DNA of 36,584 bases from Porphyromonadaceae bacterium COT-184 OH4590 (GCA_000768855.1 JRAN01000006.1:553-37136); one strand, 5' to 3'; numbered from the stretch's first letter, positions 17,476 through 28,416 are shown. The notes: generated by a model from the sequence alone, not told the origin. Made by a program: numbers and translations.

Positions 17476-17796
17476 TCAGAGCAATCCGAGTTCGAGCTTT
17501 GCCTCTTCGCTCATCATATCTCTATCCCATTCGGGTTCGAAGACAAGCCGAATCTCTACAGAATTGACGCCCTCTACCGCTGATACTTTTTGTTTAGTAT
17601 CTTCCAAAATAAAGTCTGCCATCGGACAATTGGGAGCAGTAAGCGTCATTGTTATTACCACTACCCCATTTTCCTGACAATCAACATCATATATCAATCC
17701 AAGGTTGTATATATCAACCGGTATTTCAGGGTCATAAACGGTCTTCAATACAGCCACTATTCTCTCTTCGAGTTGTAAAAAGTTATTATCTGCCAT
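17476..17796 (-). CDS. DUF59/MIP18-family Fe-S cluster assembly protein (SufT-like)
   Basis: A 106-residue cytosolic protein of the MIP18/PaaD-like DUF59 family, which helps mature Fe-S proteins. Motifs are V-Y-D-P-E-I-P-V-D-I-Y-N-L-G-L-I-Y, the hallmark of the family, and M-T-L-T-A-P-N-C-P-M, where the Cys is the conserved functional residue in the family. Length (about 100) matches the single-domain form often encoded with suf genes; no other suf gene is visible here. It is the first gene of a probable operon with lptC. The substrate Fe-S enzyme cannot be told. Confidence 0.85.
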   Translation of the reverse strand: MADNNFLQLEERIVAVLKTVYDPEIPVDIYNLGLIYDVDCQENGVVVITMTLTAPNCPMADFILEDTKQKVSAVEGVNSVEIRLVFEPEWDRDMMSEEAKLELGLL

Positions 17797-17848
17797 ACTT
17801 ATTTATTTTTTTGTTTTATCAGATAAAATTAATTGTTTTTTGAATGTG

Positions 17849-17856
17849 CAAAATTA
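17849..17856 (-). promoter_or_regulatory. -7 box before the DUF59-lptC genes
   Basis: Perfect TAATTTTG on the minus strand. It overlaps the inverted repeat AATTATGA/TCATAATT (17852-17873), so a regulator could bind over it. Confidence 0.55.
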
Positions 17857-17899
17857 TGATTTTTTTCATAATTATCGGCAGGTTTATGTTATATGAACA

Positions 17900-17933
17900 A
17901 TAGAGACTATCCTTTTTTACGAATAGTCTCTAT
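17900..17933 (-). terminator. Hairpin at the 3' end of gcvH
   Basis: ATAGAGACTAT (17900-17910) and ATAGTCTCTAT (17923-17933) are perfectly complementary over 11 bases with a 12-base loop. No T run follows on the minus strand, so it may end or protect the gcvH mRNA without being a canonical terminator. Confidence 0.5.
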
Positions 17934-17954
17934 TATCATAAAGATTAAAGTATT

Positions 17955-18332
17955 TTAAGCTATAAGAGCTTTATAGGCTTCGGCATCAAGCAAATCGTTT
18001 ACCTCAACGGCGTTGGTCAATTTCACCTTCACCATCCAACCCTCACCATAAGGGTCGGTATTTACAAGTTCTGGATTGTCTTCGAGTTTCGGATTAACCT
18101 CCAGAATCTCGCCTCCAACAGGCATAAACAGGTCCGAAACAGTTTTTACAGCCTCGATAGAACCGAAAACCTCTTCGCTTGCCAATGTTTCACCTTCGGT
18201 AGTAATATCAACTATTACTATTTCGCCCAATTCGCTTTGAGCAAAGTCGGTGATACCGATAAATGCCATATCACCCTCTACGCGTACCCACTCGTGGTCT
18301 TTAGAATACTTTAAATTACTTGGAATATTCAT
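17955..18332 (-). CDS. gcvH: Glycine cleavage system H protein
   Basis: GcvH is the lipoyl-carrying shuttle protein of the glycine cleavage system. The 125-residue protein has the usual length and the motif F-G-S-I-E-A-V-K63, where Lys63 is the lipoylation site, with K-D-H-E-W-V at 11-16 and P-Y-G-E-G-W-M-V near the end. No gcvP or gcvT is in the window; instead the gene follows, by 21 bases, a cyclic-2,3-diphosphoglycerate-synthetase-like GTPase, with no promoter between them, so the two are probably cotranscribed. It may serve glycine cleavage or supply lipoyl groups; context does not decide. Confidence 0.93.
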   Translation of the reverse strand: MNIPSNLKYSKDHEWVRVEGDMAFIGITDFAQSELGEIVIVDITTEGETLASEEVFGSIEAVKTVSDLFMPVGGEILEVNPKLEDNPELVNTDPYGEGWMVKVKLTNAVEVNDLLDAEAYKALIA

Positions 18333-18353
18333 CTTCTTTTTTAGAAATAAAAT

Positions 18354-19703
18354 TTATTTTTTAATTTTTAATTTATGTTTTTTACAGAAATCGGTCAAAA
18401 TCTCTTTAAGGTTAGGATAGCCTATCTCTTGAAGTTCATAACCTACTTTTACAGTTGGTTGTGTTATCTGTACAATGCGACCCAAGTCGATTGGAGTACC
18501 TATTACAACGGCATCGCAAGGAGTATTGGCAATAGTCTTTTCCAAGTCTTTAATTTGTTGGTCGCCATAGCCCATAGCAGGCAACAACACTCCGATTTCG
18601 GGATAGTTGGTAAATGTATCTTTGAGCTTACCAACAGTGTATGGACGTGGGTCAACCAATTCGCCGGCTCCGTGTTTCATAGCAGCCACAGTACCTGCAC
18701 CTATCTTCATCTCTCCGTGAGTGAGTGTAGGACCATCTTCTACTACCAATACTTTTTTGCCTTTTATCAATTCCGGTTTATCTACTGTCAAATAAGATGC
18801 TGCATCCACCACAATAGCTTTTGGATTGATCTTGGCTATGTTGGCACGAACGGTATTGATATCTTCGAGTGTAGCCGAGTCGATTTTGTTGATACAGATA
18901 ACGTCGGCAATACGAGCCACAACTTCACCCGGATAGTATGATACTTCAGCATTAGGACGGAGTGGGTCAACCACACCGATAGTGAGGTCTGGAGTGTAGA
19001 ATGGGAAGTCGTTGTTACCTCCGTCCCAGATTATTACATCGCAACCATCGGGGTCTTTTTCGGCTTCACGAAGGATAGCTTCGTAATCGACACCGGCATA
19101 GATAACATTACGTTTTGTAACCACATGAGGTTCATACTCTTCCATCTCTTCAATAGTACATTTGTGTTTTTTGAGATCGGCAACGGTAGCAAAGCGTTGT
19201 ACGCGTTGTTTTACCAAGTCGCCATAAGGCATCGGGTGTCGTACGGCAACAGGTTTTAGTCCCATTTCTACAAGTATCTCTATCACTTTTCGTGATGTCT
19301 GTGATTTACCACAACCGGTACGAGTGGCTCCGATAGCTATCACAGGTTTTGTCGATTTAATCATAGTATCTTTTGTGCCAAGCAACCAGAAGTCGGCTCC
19401 GGCAGCGTTTACGATAGCACTAACGCCCATTACACGATTGTAAGGCACGTCTGAGTATGAGAAAACGCATACATCTACTTTAAATTTTTTGATTAGTTCG
19501 GGGAGCTCCTCTTCGGCATAGATAGGTATTCCTTTGGGATAATCTTTACCTGCAAGTTCAGTAGGGTATTTTCTACCATCAATGTCAGGGATTTGAGCTG
19601 CTGTAAAAGCCACTACATTGTACTCTTTGTTGCCGCGAAAAAAGGTATTGAAATTGTGAAAATCTCTGCCTGCGGCACCAATAATGATTACGTTTCTTTT
19701 CAT
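18354..19703 (-). CDS. Cyclic 2,3-diphosphoglycerate synthetase-like GTPase (COG2403 family)
   Basis: A 449-residue cytosolic P-loop protein of the family that includes archaeal cyclic 2,3-diphosphoglycerate synthetase. The N-terminal ~110 residues form a Rossmann-like domain (R-N-V-I-I-I-G-A-A-G-R-D-F-H-N-F-N). The Walker A is G-A-T-R-T-G-C-G-K-S at 125-134, followed by V-R-H-P-M-P-Y-G-D-L, W-D-G-G-N-N-D-F-P-F and V-D-P-L-R-P. Later motifs are G-P-T-L-T-H-G-E-M, and near the C-terminus A-M-G-Y-G and G-T-P-I-D-L. The full length matches the family. Bacterial members are common but their reaction is largely untested, so cyclic-diphosphoglycerate synthesis should not be assumed. It is cotranscribed with gcvH. 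Confidence 0.75.
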   Translation of the reverse strand: MKRNVIIIGAAGRDFHNFNTFFRGNKEYNVVAFTAAQIPDIDGRKYPTELAGKDYPKGIPIYAEEELPELIKKFKVDVCVFSYSDVPYNRVMGVSAIVNAAGADFWLLGTKDTMIKSTKPVIAIGATRTGCGKSQTSRKVIEILVEMGLKPVAVRHPMPYGDLVKQRVQRFATVADLKKHKCTIEEMEEYEPHVVTKRNVIYAGVDYEAILREAEKDPDGCDVIIWDGGNNDFPFYTPDLTIGVVDPLRPNAEVSYYPGEVVARIADVICINKIDSATLEDINTVRANIAKINPKAIVVDAASYLTVDKPELIKGKKVLVVEDGPTLTHGEMKIGAGTVAAMKHGAGELVDPRPYTVGKLKDTFTNYPEIGVLLPAMGYGDQQIKDLEKTIANTPCDAVVIGTPIDLGRIVQITQPTVKVGYELQEIGYPNLKEILTDFCKKHKLKIKK

Positions 19704-19773
19704 AAATTTACTTTGATTTTTTAAGTTTTAATATTATATAATGTTTGTAATTAATTGCTTCATCTAACATCGG

Positions 19774-19781
19774 CAAAGATA
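19774..19781 (-). promoter_or_regulatory. -7 box of the GTPase-gcvH operon
   Basis: Perfect TATCTTTG on the minus strand, 70 bases before the ATG at 19703. A TTTG lies 14 bases further out (19796-19799), closer than the usual spacing. Confidence 0.55.
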
Positions 19782-19833
19782 ATTTTTTTTTTTGACAAAA
19801 TGAATAAAAAAATTCTTTTATATTATATTTTTA

Positions 19834-19866
19834 CAAAAAAAGAGCCGCTAAAAGAAAGCCGCTCTT
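19834..19866 (-). terminator. Rho-independent terminator of the TonB receptor gene
   Basis: On the minus strand AAGAGC-G-GCT pairs with AGC-G-GCTCTT (one G/G mismatch) around TTCTTTT, followed by T5-G. It begins 26 bases after the stop codon. Confidence 0.85.
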
Positions 19867-19892
19867 ATATTTGCATAATAAGCTAAAAATAA

Positions 19893-22310
19893 CTAAGGAT
19901 TTATCTTTATCGAAAGCCCCCCGTAAAACATAGCCCCATAGAGGGGTGCATATACAAAGGCTGCATCATCTAGATGTTTTTCATCTTGGATATAACTGAA
20001 TATGTTTTTACAACCAATATACAGATTGAATATCTGTCCTAAATTTTTAGCCACCTTTGCATTTACCAAAATATATGGTTTGGTCTGTTTTATTTTAGAT
20101 GCTTCTGGGGTCTCCTCGCTGTTGTAATCGATGTACATTTTTCCCTGATAATCGGCATTAACAGAGAAAAACCACGACTTTGGCGAATACTCCACTTTCA
20201 GCCCGCCGGTAGTCTGAGCAAAGCGTGGTATATAGCGGCTTATTTCTCTGTATGAAGTAGTATCCCAACCCGCTCTTACATTGCGATATCTGCCATCATT
20301 AAAAGTAAAATCCACACCGATATTGAGGTCTCTTACCGGATTTACCAAAACCGAAAACTCTACTCCTGCTACTGTGGCATCATCTATATTATTCCACTGA
20401 TATGTGTAACCAAGTGCTTGAGCTTCTGAAGAGGCATCGTTAAAATCAATTTTATCTTTGAGATAAGTATAAAAGAGGTTACCGCTTACTTGAAAGTGAT
20501 GTCCGTAGTAATCTGCCGACAGGTTACCACTATACGATTTTTCGGGACGCAAATTGGGCGACTTCCATACTCGCGGAGAGCCACTACATAGGTGAAGGTC
20601 TTCCGAAAAGCCGTAAGGAGCACGAAAACCAGTACCGGCATTGACTCGCAACGCAATATGATTGTTGAGGTTATAACGTATAGCCAAACGAGGATTCACA
20701 GTAGCCTGTTTAAAACTTGTCTTTGGAAAAGCCTTGTCGAATACCACACTATCCGATAGGTACTCCTCGCCCGACGAGTGATAGTCTAAACGTACACCAG
20801 GTACAACCGTCAGTTTTGAATTGATATTCCATTCATCTTGCACAAAAGCTCCTATCTCGTGAGCGTGCTTGTATGCTGTTGATTTATAAGACGTTTTATA
20901 ATAGGGGTTTGTATCATCTATCACTATATAAAGCCCCGTTTCGTGTAGTCGCGTCATATAATTTTGTACTCCAAGTAGGAGATTGTGCCTGCCCAGTTGT
21001 GTTCCTAATGTAAGGGTAGATACCAATGTATTTTCTTTTGCTATATACGGACGCATACTTTGAACTTCAGGAGTAGAATCGTTATGAACAGACTTATAGT
21101 CGCCAAGATACGAATCGTTGGTGGCTTCGCGATTATGATTTATATAGGCAGTGGTAAAAGTTAGGTCTGTTTTTTCACCCAATGATTTGATATATGTGAG
21201 TTCGGCTTCATAGCGATTGGTCGTAATATTTTCCGTACCCTCAGTAAACGGATTTTTGTAAATATCGTCTGTAATAGTACCTCCTGCACGCTTCTCGTTG
21301 ATAGCTTTACCTCGTATTATAAGGCGGTCGTCGGAGAAAAAAGGATTGTCTGCATACAGACTAAAACCAAAATTGTGTAAGTTTGATGCCACTCGGTCAG
21401 ATATTCCGTCTCTTTTTTTGACCTCGTCCAAGTTGTTGCCTTCGCTTGTCTGGTCAATTATGCCGTGGTCTATTTTCTGAGCATAAACGTTTAGACCAAT
21501 ATTGCCCTTCTCGTTACGAATCGACCCATTAAGATTATATACATTTGTACCATAGCTTCCAAATTGCACATCGGCGTCTACAGAAGGGACAAGAGACGGC
21601 TCTTTGGTTATAATATTGATAGCTCCGGCTACAGCACTACTTCCGTATAGTGCCGAACCCGCTCCTTTTACAACCTCAATACGGTCGATATCTCCTGTAC
21701 CTATTTGCTCCAGACCATATACGCTTGCAAGCCCCGAATATATAGGCTGTCCGTTGATAAGAACCTGAGTGTGTTCGGCTCCCAAACCCTGCATTCGTAC
21801 CATAGTAAAGTTACAGAATTGACATTGATTTTCAACACGTATGCCAGATACTCCTTCGAGAGCCTCAAAAACATTCCAAGCATTTTTGTTTTTCAATGCC
21901 TGTGCCGTAACCACTTCGGTGCGTATAGGTACGTTTTTGATACGATGAGGGGTTCGAGTACCCGTTACTACCACTTGTTCGAGGTTGAATGCGTCTTTTT
22001 CGAGGTCAAAGAAGATTTCGTTAGATTTTCCGCGTTCCATTGTTATCTCTATCTCTTGTGTCTTGTAACCCTCACAGCTTACCACAATTATTTGCTTTCC
22101 CAAAGGAAGATGAGCCAACTTGTAGTGTCCTGTTATGTCGGCACGTGTACCCAATTTTGTACCTTTTACCGTAATTGTAGCAAAAGGGATATGTTCTCCC
22201 GTATTTTTGTCTTTTACGTCTCCAAAAAGCATTGCATCTGTTTTATTCGATACAGCAAACAGATTATTAGCACATATTAGTGCAATGAATAAAATAAAAA
22301 TTTTTCTCAT
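19893..22310 (-). CDS. TonB-dependent outer-membrane receptor
   Basis: An 805-residue outer-membrane transporter. Signal peptide at 1-19, a carboxypeptidase-regulatory-like domain at about 28-100 (G-D-V-K-D-K-N-T-G-E-H-I-P-F-A), a TonB-box-like V-V-V-T-G-T-R near 113-119, a plug domain at about 125-240 (Y-G-S-S-A-V-A-G-A-I-N-I-I), and a beta barrel to the end. The plug carries C163-x2-C166-x3-M170-x2-M173; a C-x3-M pair is also part of the copper site of OprC, but no H-x-M partner is seen, so the ligand is not settled. The gene is divergent from an MFS transporter, and the shared 228-base region contains two matched operators. An ion, cofactor or chelate taken up under a shared repressor is the simplest reading. 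Confidence 0.9.
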   Translation of the reverse strand: MRKIFILFIALICANNLFAVSNKTDAMLFGDVKDKNTGEHIPFATITVKGTKLGTRADITGHYKLAHLPLGKQIIVVSCEGYKTQEIEITMERGKSNEIFFDLEKDAFNLEQVVVTGTRTPHRIKNVPIRTEVVTAQALKNKNAWNVFEALEGVSGIRVENQCQFCNFTMVRMQGLGAEHTQVLINGQPIYSGLASVYGLEQIGTGDIDRIEVVKGAGSALYGSSAVAGAINIITKEPSLVPSVDADVQFGSYGTNVYNLNGSIRNEKGNIGLNVYAQKIDHGIIDQTSEGNNLDEVKKRDGISDRVASNLHNFGFSLYADNPFFSDDRLIIRGKAINEKRAGGTITDDIYKNPFTEGTENITTNRYEAELTYIKSLGEKTDLTFTTAYINHNREATNDSYLGDYKSVHNDSTPEVQSMRPYIAKENTLVSTLTLGTQLGRHNLLLGVQNYMTRLHETGLYIVIDDTNPYYKTSYKSTAYKHAHEIGAFVQDEWNINSKLTVVPGVRLDYHSSGEEYLSDSVVFDKAFPKTSFKQATVNPRLAIRYNLNNHIALRVNAGTGFRAPYGFSEDLHLCSGSPRVWKSPNLRPEKSYSGNLSADYYGHHFQVSGNLFYTYLKDKIDFNDASSEAQALGYTYQWNNIDDATVAGVEFSVLVNPVRDLNIGVDFTFNDGRYRNVRAGWDTTSYREISRYIPRFAQTTGGLKVEYSPKSWFFSVNADYQGKMYIDYNSEETPEASKIKQTKPYILVNAKVAKNLGQIFNLYIGCKNIFSYIQDEKHLDDAAFVYAPLYGAMFYGGLSIKINP

Positions 22311-22377
22311 AAAAACTGATTATTAACGTTTTAATCTTTTATTATTTACTTATTAAAATTTGTATTAAAAAAGCTGA

Positions 22378-22408
22378 CAAAGGTCTATAATTCGGACAAT
22401 ATACACAA
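22378..22408 (-). promoter_or_regulatory. Promoter of the TonB receptor
   Basis: Minus-strand TTG (22406-22408), exactly 20 bases, then GACCTTTG (22378-22385; one mismatch to TAnnTTTG). The TTG overlaps the edge of the operator at 22407-22426. Confidence 0.55.
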
Positions 22409-22426
22409 TCACTAAAAATAGTGATT
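22407..22426. promoter_or_regulatory. Operator 1: AATCACTA-N4-TAGTGATT
   Basis: A 20-bp perfect inverted repeat with spacer AAAA. It abuts the -33 element of the TonB receptor promoter. Confidence 0.75.
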
Positions 22427-22438
22427 TTTTACATCCTA

Positions 22439-22458
22439 AATCACTATTTTTAGTGATT
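22439..22458. promoter_or_regulatory. Operator 2: AATCACTA-N4-TAGTGATT
   Basis: The same half-sites as operator 1 with spacer TTTT. Centres are 32 bp apart (about three helical turns). It ends about five bases before the expected -33 position of the MFS promoter. Confidence 0.75.
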
Positions 22459-22486
22459 TAGATTTTTTTATCCAACTTTTTATATT

Positions 22487-22494
22487 TAATTTTG
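22487..22494 (+). promoter_or_regulatory. -7 box of the MFS transporter
   Basis: Perfect TAATTTTG at 22487-22494. The -33 place (about 22463-22466) is TTTT, next to operator 2. Confidence 0.6.
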
Positions 22495-22538
22495 CAAACA
22501 CATGTTCCTAACATTATTCACCTAACAATTAATCGGTT

Positions 22539-23714
22539 ATGTCAAATTACAAATTGGCATCAAAGAATTTTATCTTGATTACCATAGCCAACTTATTTAT
22601 GGCTATTGCTTTCTATTTTATGACTCCTGTAATGTCGGTCTATATGGCTGACACATTCGGCTCTACCGAGCAACAAGTGGGCATAGCCATGTTTGCCTTT
22701 ACTATTGCCGCTATATTGATACGCCCATTCGCGGGATACCTTCTCGACGGACTAAACAGACATACGGTCTATCTGGTCTCTTTTATACTCTTTATAGTCT
22801 CCTTTTGGGGCTATCCTCTGGTAGGAACGATAGGTTTGTTGGTAGTACTTAGGTTTTTCCATGGTATGACTTGGGGTTCTATCAACACATCTGCTTACAC
22901 TCTGGTTATCGACTTTATACCGGCTGAGCGTCGTGGCTTGGGGCTTGGTATCTTTGGTATGTCTATGAATGTGGCTATGGCTATATCGCCTATCATTGCC
23001 CTTAATATAGCCAAAGCAACAGGTTATATGTGGGTTTTCTACACGGCTGTGGCTGTCTGTTCGGTTGGATTTATACTTATCACATTTCTTTCGGTAGCAA
23101 AACAGAGAGGACGGCTACAACGCCTATCGCTATCGAGCCTTTTAGAGCGAAAAACTCTACCTATTGCTCTCAACGCCACTATTACCCAAATACCTTATGG
23201 AGGCATTATCTCTTTCATTGCACTCTACAGCCGTTCTGTCAGCGATGCTAATTTTGGTATCTTCTTTATACTTATGGCAGCAGGTTTTGTCTCCACACGT
23301 GTGATATGCGGTTGGCTCTACGACAAGTTCGGTCCTCGCAATGTTATCACAGGCGGTATTTCGGCAATATTTGTAGGGCTTATTGTACTTGGTTACTTTG
23401 CCTCTGCTGTCGGATTCTACTCGGCAGCCGTCATACTCGGTGCAGGTTTTGGCGTACTTTCGCCCACATTTCAAGCAATGGCAAATAAATACATTGCTCC
23501 ACAACGTCGCGGTGCGGCAAACTCGACATACCTTGCTTGTTTCGATAGCGGAATGGCTTTGGGAATGGCTCTATTCGGCGTGCTTATACGATTGGTAGGA
23601 TACAAAGGCACATTTTTTGTGGCTGCCGGAGTCGAAATAGTGGCTATGACATTCTTTTTCACCATCACTCTGCCTTATTTTCGCAAACTTGGGTCAGAAA
23701 ATTGCGGACAATGA
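22539..23714 (+). CDS. Major facilitator superfamily transporter
   Basis: A 391-residue inner-membrane protein with about 12 hydrophobic segments. The loop 2-3 motif is G-Y-L-L-D-G-L-N-R-H and the second-half equivalent G-W-L-Y-D-K-F-G-P-R, both MFS signatures, with P-A-E-R-R-G-L-G-L-G-I-F-G between. It resembles the YfcJ/YhhS-type and opine-exporter-type drug:H+ antiporters, but the substrate is not visible. It shares a control region with the TonB receptor, each gene with one copy of the same operator, so the two probably act on one compound: uptake by the receptor with either inner-membrane import or export of a carrier molecule by this protein. No ABC importer or TonB energy genes are nearby. 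Confidence 0.85.
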   Translation: MSNYKLASKNFILITIANLFMAIAFYFMTPVMSVYMADTFGSTEQQVGIAMFAFTIAAILIRPFAGYLLDGLNRHTVYLVSFILFIVSFWGYPLVGTIGLLVVLRFFHGMTWGSINTSAYTLVIDFIPAERRGLGLGIFGMSMNVAMAISPIIALNIAKATGYMWVFYTAVAVCSVGFILITFLSVAKQRGRLQRLSLSSLLERKTLPIALNATITQIPYGGIISFIALYSRSVSDANFGIFFILMAAGFVSTRVICGWLYDKFGPRNVITGGISAIFVGLIVLGYFASAVGFYSAAVILGAGFGVLSPTFQAMANKYIAPQRRGAANSTYLACFDSGMALGMALFGVLIRLVGYKGTFFVAAGVEIVAMTFFFTITLPYFRKLGSENCGQ

Positions 23715-23812
23715 ATGGTTTAAATATTTTTCCGTTTATAAAAATTGCTTTTTATGGATAAAAAAAATATTCAATCATCAAATAATGGTATTTAAAATAC
23801 AATAAAAAATTA

Positions 23813-23820
23813 TAACTTTG
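23813..23820 (+). promoter_or_regulatory. -7 box of tyrosine phenol-lyase
   Basis: Perfect TAACTTTG, 63 bases before the ATG at 23884. The -33 element is not clear. No leader-peptide gene like E. coli tnaC is seen in the leader. Confidence 0.55.
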
Positions 23821-23850
23821 TGATTTATTTGGATTGTAATTATAAAATAA

Positions 23851-25266
<1,416 letters not shown>

Positions 25267-25304
25267 TCAATAAAAAATTACTGTTTTAACTCATAATTAA
25301 TTGA

Positions 25305-25336
25305 TTCGGTAGTAAGTGATTTACTGCCGAATTTTA
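25305..25336 (+). terminator. Rho-independent terminator after tpl
   Basis: TTCGGTAGTAA (25305-25315) pairs with TTACTGCCGAA (25321-25331; one G-U) around GTGAT, followed by a T-rich run. Confidence 0.8.
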
Positions 25337-25337
25337 T

Positions 25338-25628
25338 TTATAAATAACAATATGATTTTGCTGCAACAATTGATTGAAGCTACTAAAATATTATTTTAAA
25401 CTTTACATAAATAGTTACTCTAATCACTATATGTTTTATCTATAAAGAGGATTTTAAATAAAAAATAAATGTTTGAATAGCAAGTATACCACAACTATAT
25501 TTGCTATGACACTGTATTAATTTTTGTTTGTTATAATATTTAAAGACTCGAAAATACTTGAGTACATTAAGTCTCAATAGCTCAATCGGGTTTTATAACG
25601 ATTGTTTTTTTATTTTACCAAAAATCAG
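25338..25628. other. AT-rich intergenic region before valS; nothing recognised
   Basis: No open frame, dyad or RNA fold stood out in these roughly 290 bases. A T-box-like element was looked for and not seen. Confidence 0.4.
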
Positions 25629-25636
25629 TAATTTTG
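25629..25636 (+). promoter_or_regulatory. -7 box of valS
   Basis: Perfect TAATTTTG, 44 bases before the ATG at 25681. A TTG lies 24 bases upstream, slightly further than usual. Confidence 0.6.
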
Positions 25637-25680
25637 CACCTTATTTAATACAACTGTAATAAGATAAAACCCATATAATA

Positions 25681-28314
25681 ATGGAATTGCCAAGTAAATA
25701 TAATCCCACCGAAACAGAAGCCAAATGGTACGAATACTGGATGAAACACAATTTCTTCCACTCAACTCCCGATGAAAGAACGCCTTACACCATTGTAATT
25801 CCCCCGCCAAACGTTACGGGAATTTTGCATATGGGGCATATGCTCAATAACACAATTCAAGATGTACTTATCCGCCGTGCAAGGCTAAAAGGCTTCAATG
25901 CTTGTTGGGTGCCGGGTACCGACCACGCTTCTATTGCCACCGAAGCCAAAGTAGTGGCAAAGCTCAAAGAACAAGGTATCGACAAAGCTAACCTCACGCG
26001 TGAGGAGTTCCTCAAACACGCTTGGGATTGGACACATCAGTATGGTGGTGTTATCCTTGAGCAGCTCAAAAAACTCGGCTGTTCGTGCGATTGGGACAGA
26101 ACCAAATTCACCCTCGATGATGACCTTTATGCTTCAGTGATAAAGGTGTTTGTCGATTTATACAATAAAGGATACATCTATCGCGGATATCGAATGGTCA
26201 ATTGGGACCCCGAAGCCAAAACCACACTTTCGGATGAAGAGGTTATTTATAAAGAACAGAACGGAAAACTTTTCTATCTGAAATACAAAATTGAAGGTTC
26301 AGAGGAATTTTTGATGGTAGCTACCACGCGTCCTGAAACAATTTTCGGAGATATTGCCGTTTGTATCAACCCCAACGATGAGCGTTACAAACATCTGAAA
26401 GGCAAAAGAGTAATCGTGCCGATTGTTAATCGTGTTGTGCCGATTATCGAAGACGAATACGTGGATATTGAGTTTGGAACAGGAGCTTTGAAAATCACTC
26501 CGGCTCACGACAAAAACGACTACGAAATCGGCGAACGCCATAAACTCGAAATCATTGACGCCTTTACCGACGATGCCAAACTGAATCATCACGGATTGCA
26601 TTACGAAGGAAAAGACCGATTTGTGGTTCGCAAAGAGATAGTTAAAGAACTCGAAGCAAAAGATTTATTGCTGAAAACGGAAGATTATCTTAATAAAGTC
26701 GGTACATCGGAGCGTACAGGGGCTGTTATTGAACAACGCCCTCTCGACCAATGGTTTTTGAAGATGGAAGATTTGGTAAAACCTGCCATCAGCGGAGTTT
26801 TGGAAAGTGAAGAAATCAATTTCTTCCCAAAAAGATATGAAAATACCTATCGCCATTGGATGGAAAATATCCGCGATTGGAACATTTCGCGTCAGCTTTG
26901 GTGGGGACAACAAATTCCGGCGTATTATTATGGTAGCGGAAAAGAAGATTTCGTAGTTGCCGAAACCAAAGAAAAAGCCTTAGAATTGGCAAAAGCAAAA
27001 TCTAATAACTATTCCCTAACAACTAATGACTTAAAGCAGGACGAAGACGCTCTCGATACGTGGTTCTCTTCTTGGTTGTGGCCAATGAGCGTTTTTGGCG
27101 GAATTTTAGACCCTGAAAACGAAGAATACAATTATTATTACCCCACGAGCGACTTGGTTACAGCTCCTGACATCATTTTCTTCTGGGTGGCGAGAATGAT
27201 TATGGCAGGGTACGAATTCAAAGGGAAAAAACCTTTTACCAATGTCTATTTCACGGGGATTGTTCGCGACAAACAGGGACGAAAAATGTCCAAACAATTA
27301 GGAAATTCGCCCGATGCGTTGAAATTGATTGATGACTTTGGTGCGGACGGCGTTCGTGTGGGGCTTTTATTATCGTCCGCAGCAGGAAATGACTTACTTT
27401 TCGATGAGGCACTTTGTCAGCAAGGTAGCGGATTTGCCAACAAGATTTGGAATGCCTTCCGACTCGTGAAAGGTTGGGAAATTTCGGAAGCTAATCAGCC
27501 TGAAAACAACCGAATTGCCATAGAATGGTACAGAAATAAGTTCCAAAAGGTACTTGCCGAAACCGAAGACGATTTTGCAAAATACAGAATCTCCGATGCC
27601 TTGATGAAAATCTACAAATTGGTGTGGGACGACTTCTGTTCGTGGCTCTTGGAGATGGTAAAACCTGCTTACGGACAGCCGATTGACCAAAAAACGTTTG
27701 CAGAAATTATCGCCATTTTTGAAGATAACCTCAAATTGTTGCATCCGTTTATGCCGTTCATCACGGAGGAAATCTGGCAACATATCACCGAACGAAAACC
27801 TCAGGAGGCTCTGGTTGTGGCAAAATATCCTGAAATAACTTCATTTGATGAGCGGATTTTAGCCGAATTTGAGACCGCTGCCGAAGTAATTTCGGGCGTC
27901 AGAACCGTGCGAAAAGAGAAAAACATTCCGTTTAAGGAAGAAATGCCTCTTTCGGTACTCAACAACGAACAAACGGCAACGACTTTTGATGTGATTATCG
28001 CTAAGTTAGGGAATTTGTCCGAACTGAAATATGTTAGCCAAAAGGTAGAGGGAGCGATTTCGTTCCGAGTGAAGTCCAACGAGTATTTTATCCCGATGCA
28101 GGGCAACATCAATGTAGAGGAGGAAATCAAAAAACTCGAAGAGGAACTCAAATATACGCAAGGCTTTTTGGCTTCGGTGGAGAAAAAACTTTCCAACGAG
28201 AAATTTGTCAGCTCCGCTCCTGAAAAAGTGGTGGAAATGGAACGCAAAAAACAAGCCGACGCACTGGCGAAAATAGAAACCATTCAACAAAGCCTTAAAA
28301 ACCTAAAAGGATAA
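25681..28314 (+). CDS. valS: Valyl-tRNA synthetase
   Basis: ValS charges tRNA-Val, in the cytosol. The 877-residue protein is full length for the family. Signatures are the HIGH motif in [13 protein letters not shown], the editing-domain [22 protein letters not shown], and G-R-K-M-S-K-Q at about 535-539 (KMSKS). A C-terminal coiled coil of about 65 residues ([12 protein letters not shown], ending S-L-K-N-L-K-G) is the tRNA-binding arm. This intact gene contrasts with the truncated ileS in the same window. It ends at a terminator and is followed by accessory genes. Confidence 0.95.
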   Translation: MELPSKYNPTETEAKWYEYWMKHNFFHSTPDERTPYTIVIPPPNVTGILHMGHMLNNTIQDVLIRRARLKGFNACWVPGTDHASIATEAKVVAKLKEQGIDKANLTREEFLKHAWDWTHQYGGVILEQLKKLGCSCDWDRTKFTLDDDLYASVIKVFVDLYNKGYIYRGYRMVNWDPEAKTTLSDEEVIYKEQNGKLFYLKYKIEGSEEFLMVATTRPETIFGDIAVCINPNDERYKHLKGKRVIVPIVNRVVPIIEDEYVDIEFGTGALKITPAHDKNDYEIGERHKLEIIDAFTDDAKLNHHGLHYEGKDRFVVRKEIVKELEAKDLLLKTEDYLNKVGTSERTGAVIEQRPLDQWFLKMEDLVKPAISGVLESEEINFFPKRYENTYRHWMENIRDWNISRQLWWGQQIPAYYYGSGKEDFVVAETKEKALELAKAKSNNYSLTTNDLKQDEDALDTWFSSWLWPMSVFGGILDPENEEYNYYYPTSDLVTAPDIIFFWVARMIMAGYEFKGKKPFTNVYFTGIVRDKQGRKMSKQLGNSPDALKLIDDFGADGVRVGLLLSSAAGNDLLFDEALCQQGSGFANKIWNAFRLVKGWEISEANQPENNRIAIEWYRNKFQKVLAETEDDFAKYRISDALMKIYKLVWDDFCSWLLEMVKPAYGQPIDQKTFAEIIAIFEDNLKLLHPFMPFITEEIWQHITERKPQEALVVAKYPEITSFDERILAEFETAAEVISGVRTVRKEKNIPFKEEMPLSVLNNEQTATTFDVIIAKLGNLSELKYVSQKVEGAISFRVKSNEYFIPMQGNINVEEEIKKLEEELKYTQGFLASVEKKLSNEKFVSSAPEKVVEMERKKQADALAKIETIQQSLKNLKG

Positions 28315-28350
28315 GTAATAGGAAAAAGTATAAAGGATAAAGTTAAAAGA

Positions 28351-28379
28351 AAGGGCGGAAGGTTTTTTCTGCTTTTTTT
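28351..28379 (+). terminator. Probable terminator after valS
   Basis: GCGGAA (28355-28360) pairs with TTCTGC (28367-28372; one G-U) around GGTTTT, then seven T. Confidence 0.65.
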
Positions 28380-28416
28380 GAAATAAATTTAAAATGAAAC
28401 TCCTAAATAACAAAAA

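Noticed and set aside
25267-25680. T-box or other riboswitch before valS
   Set aside because: Beyond the tpl terminator and the valS -7 box no conserved fold or T-box sequence was seen.
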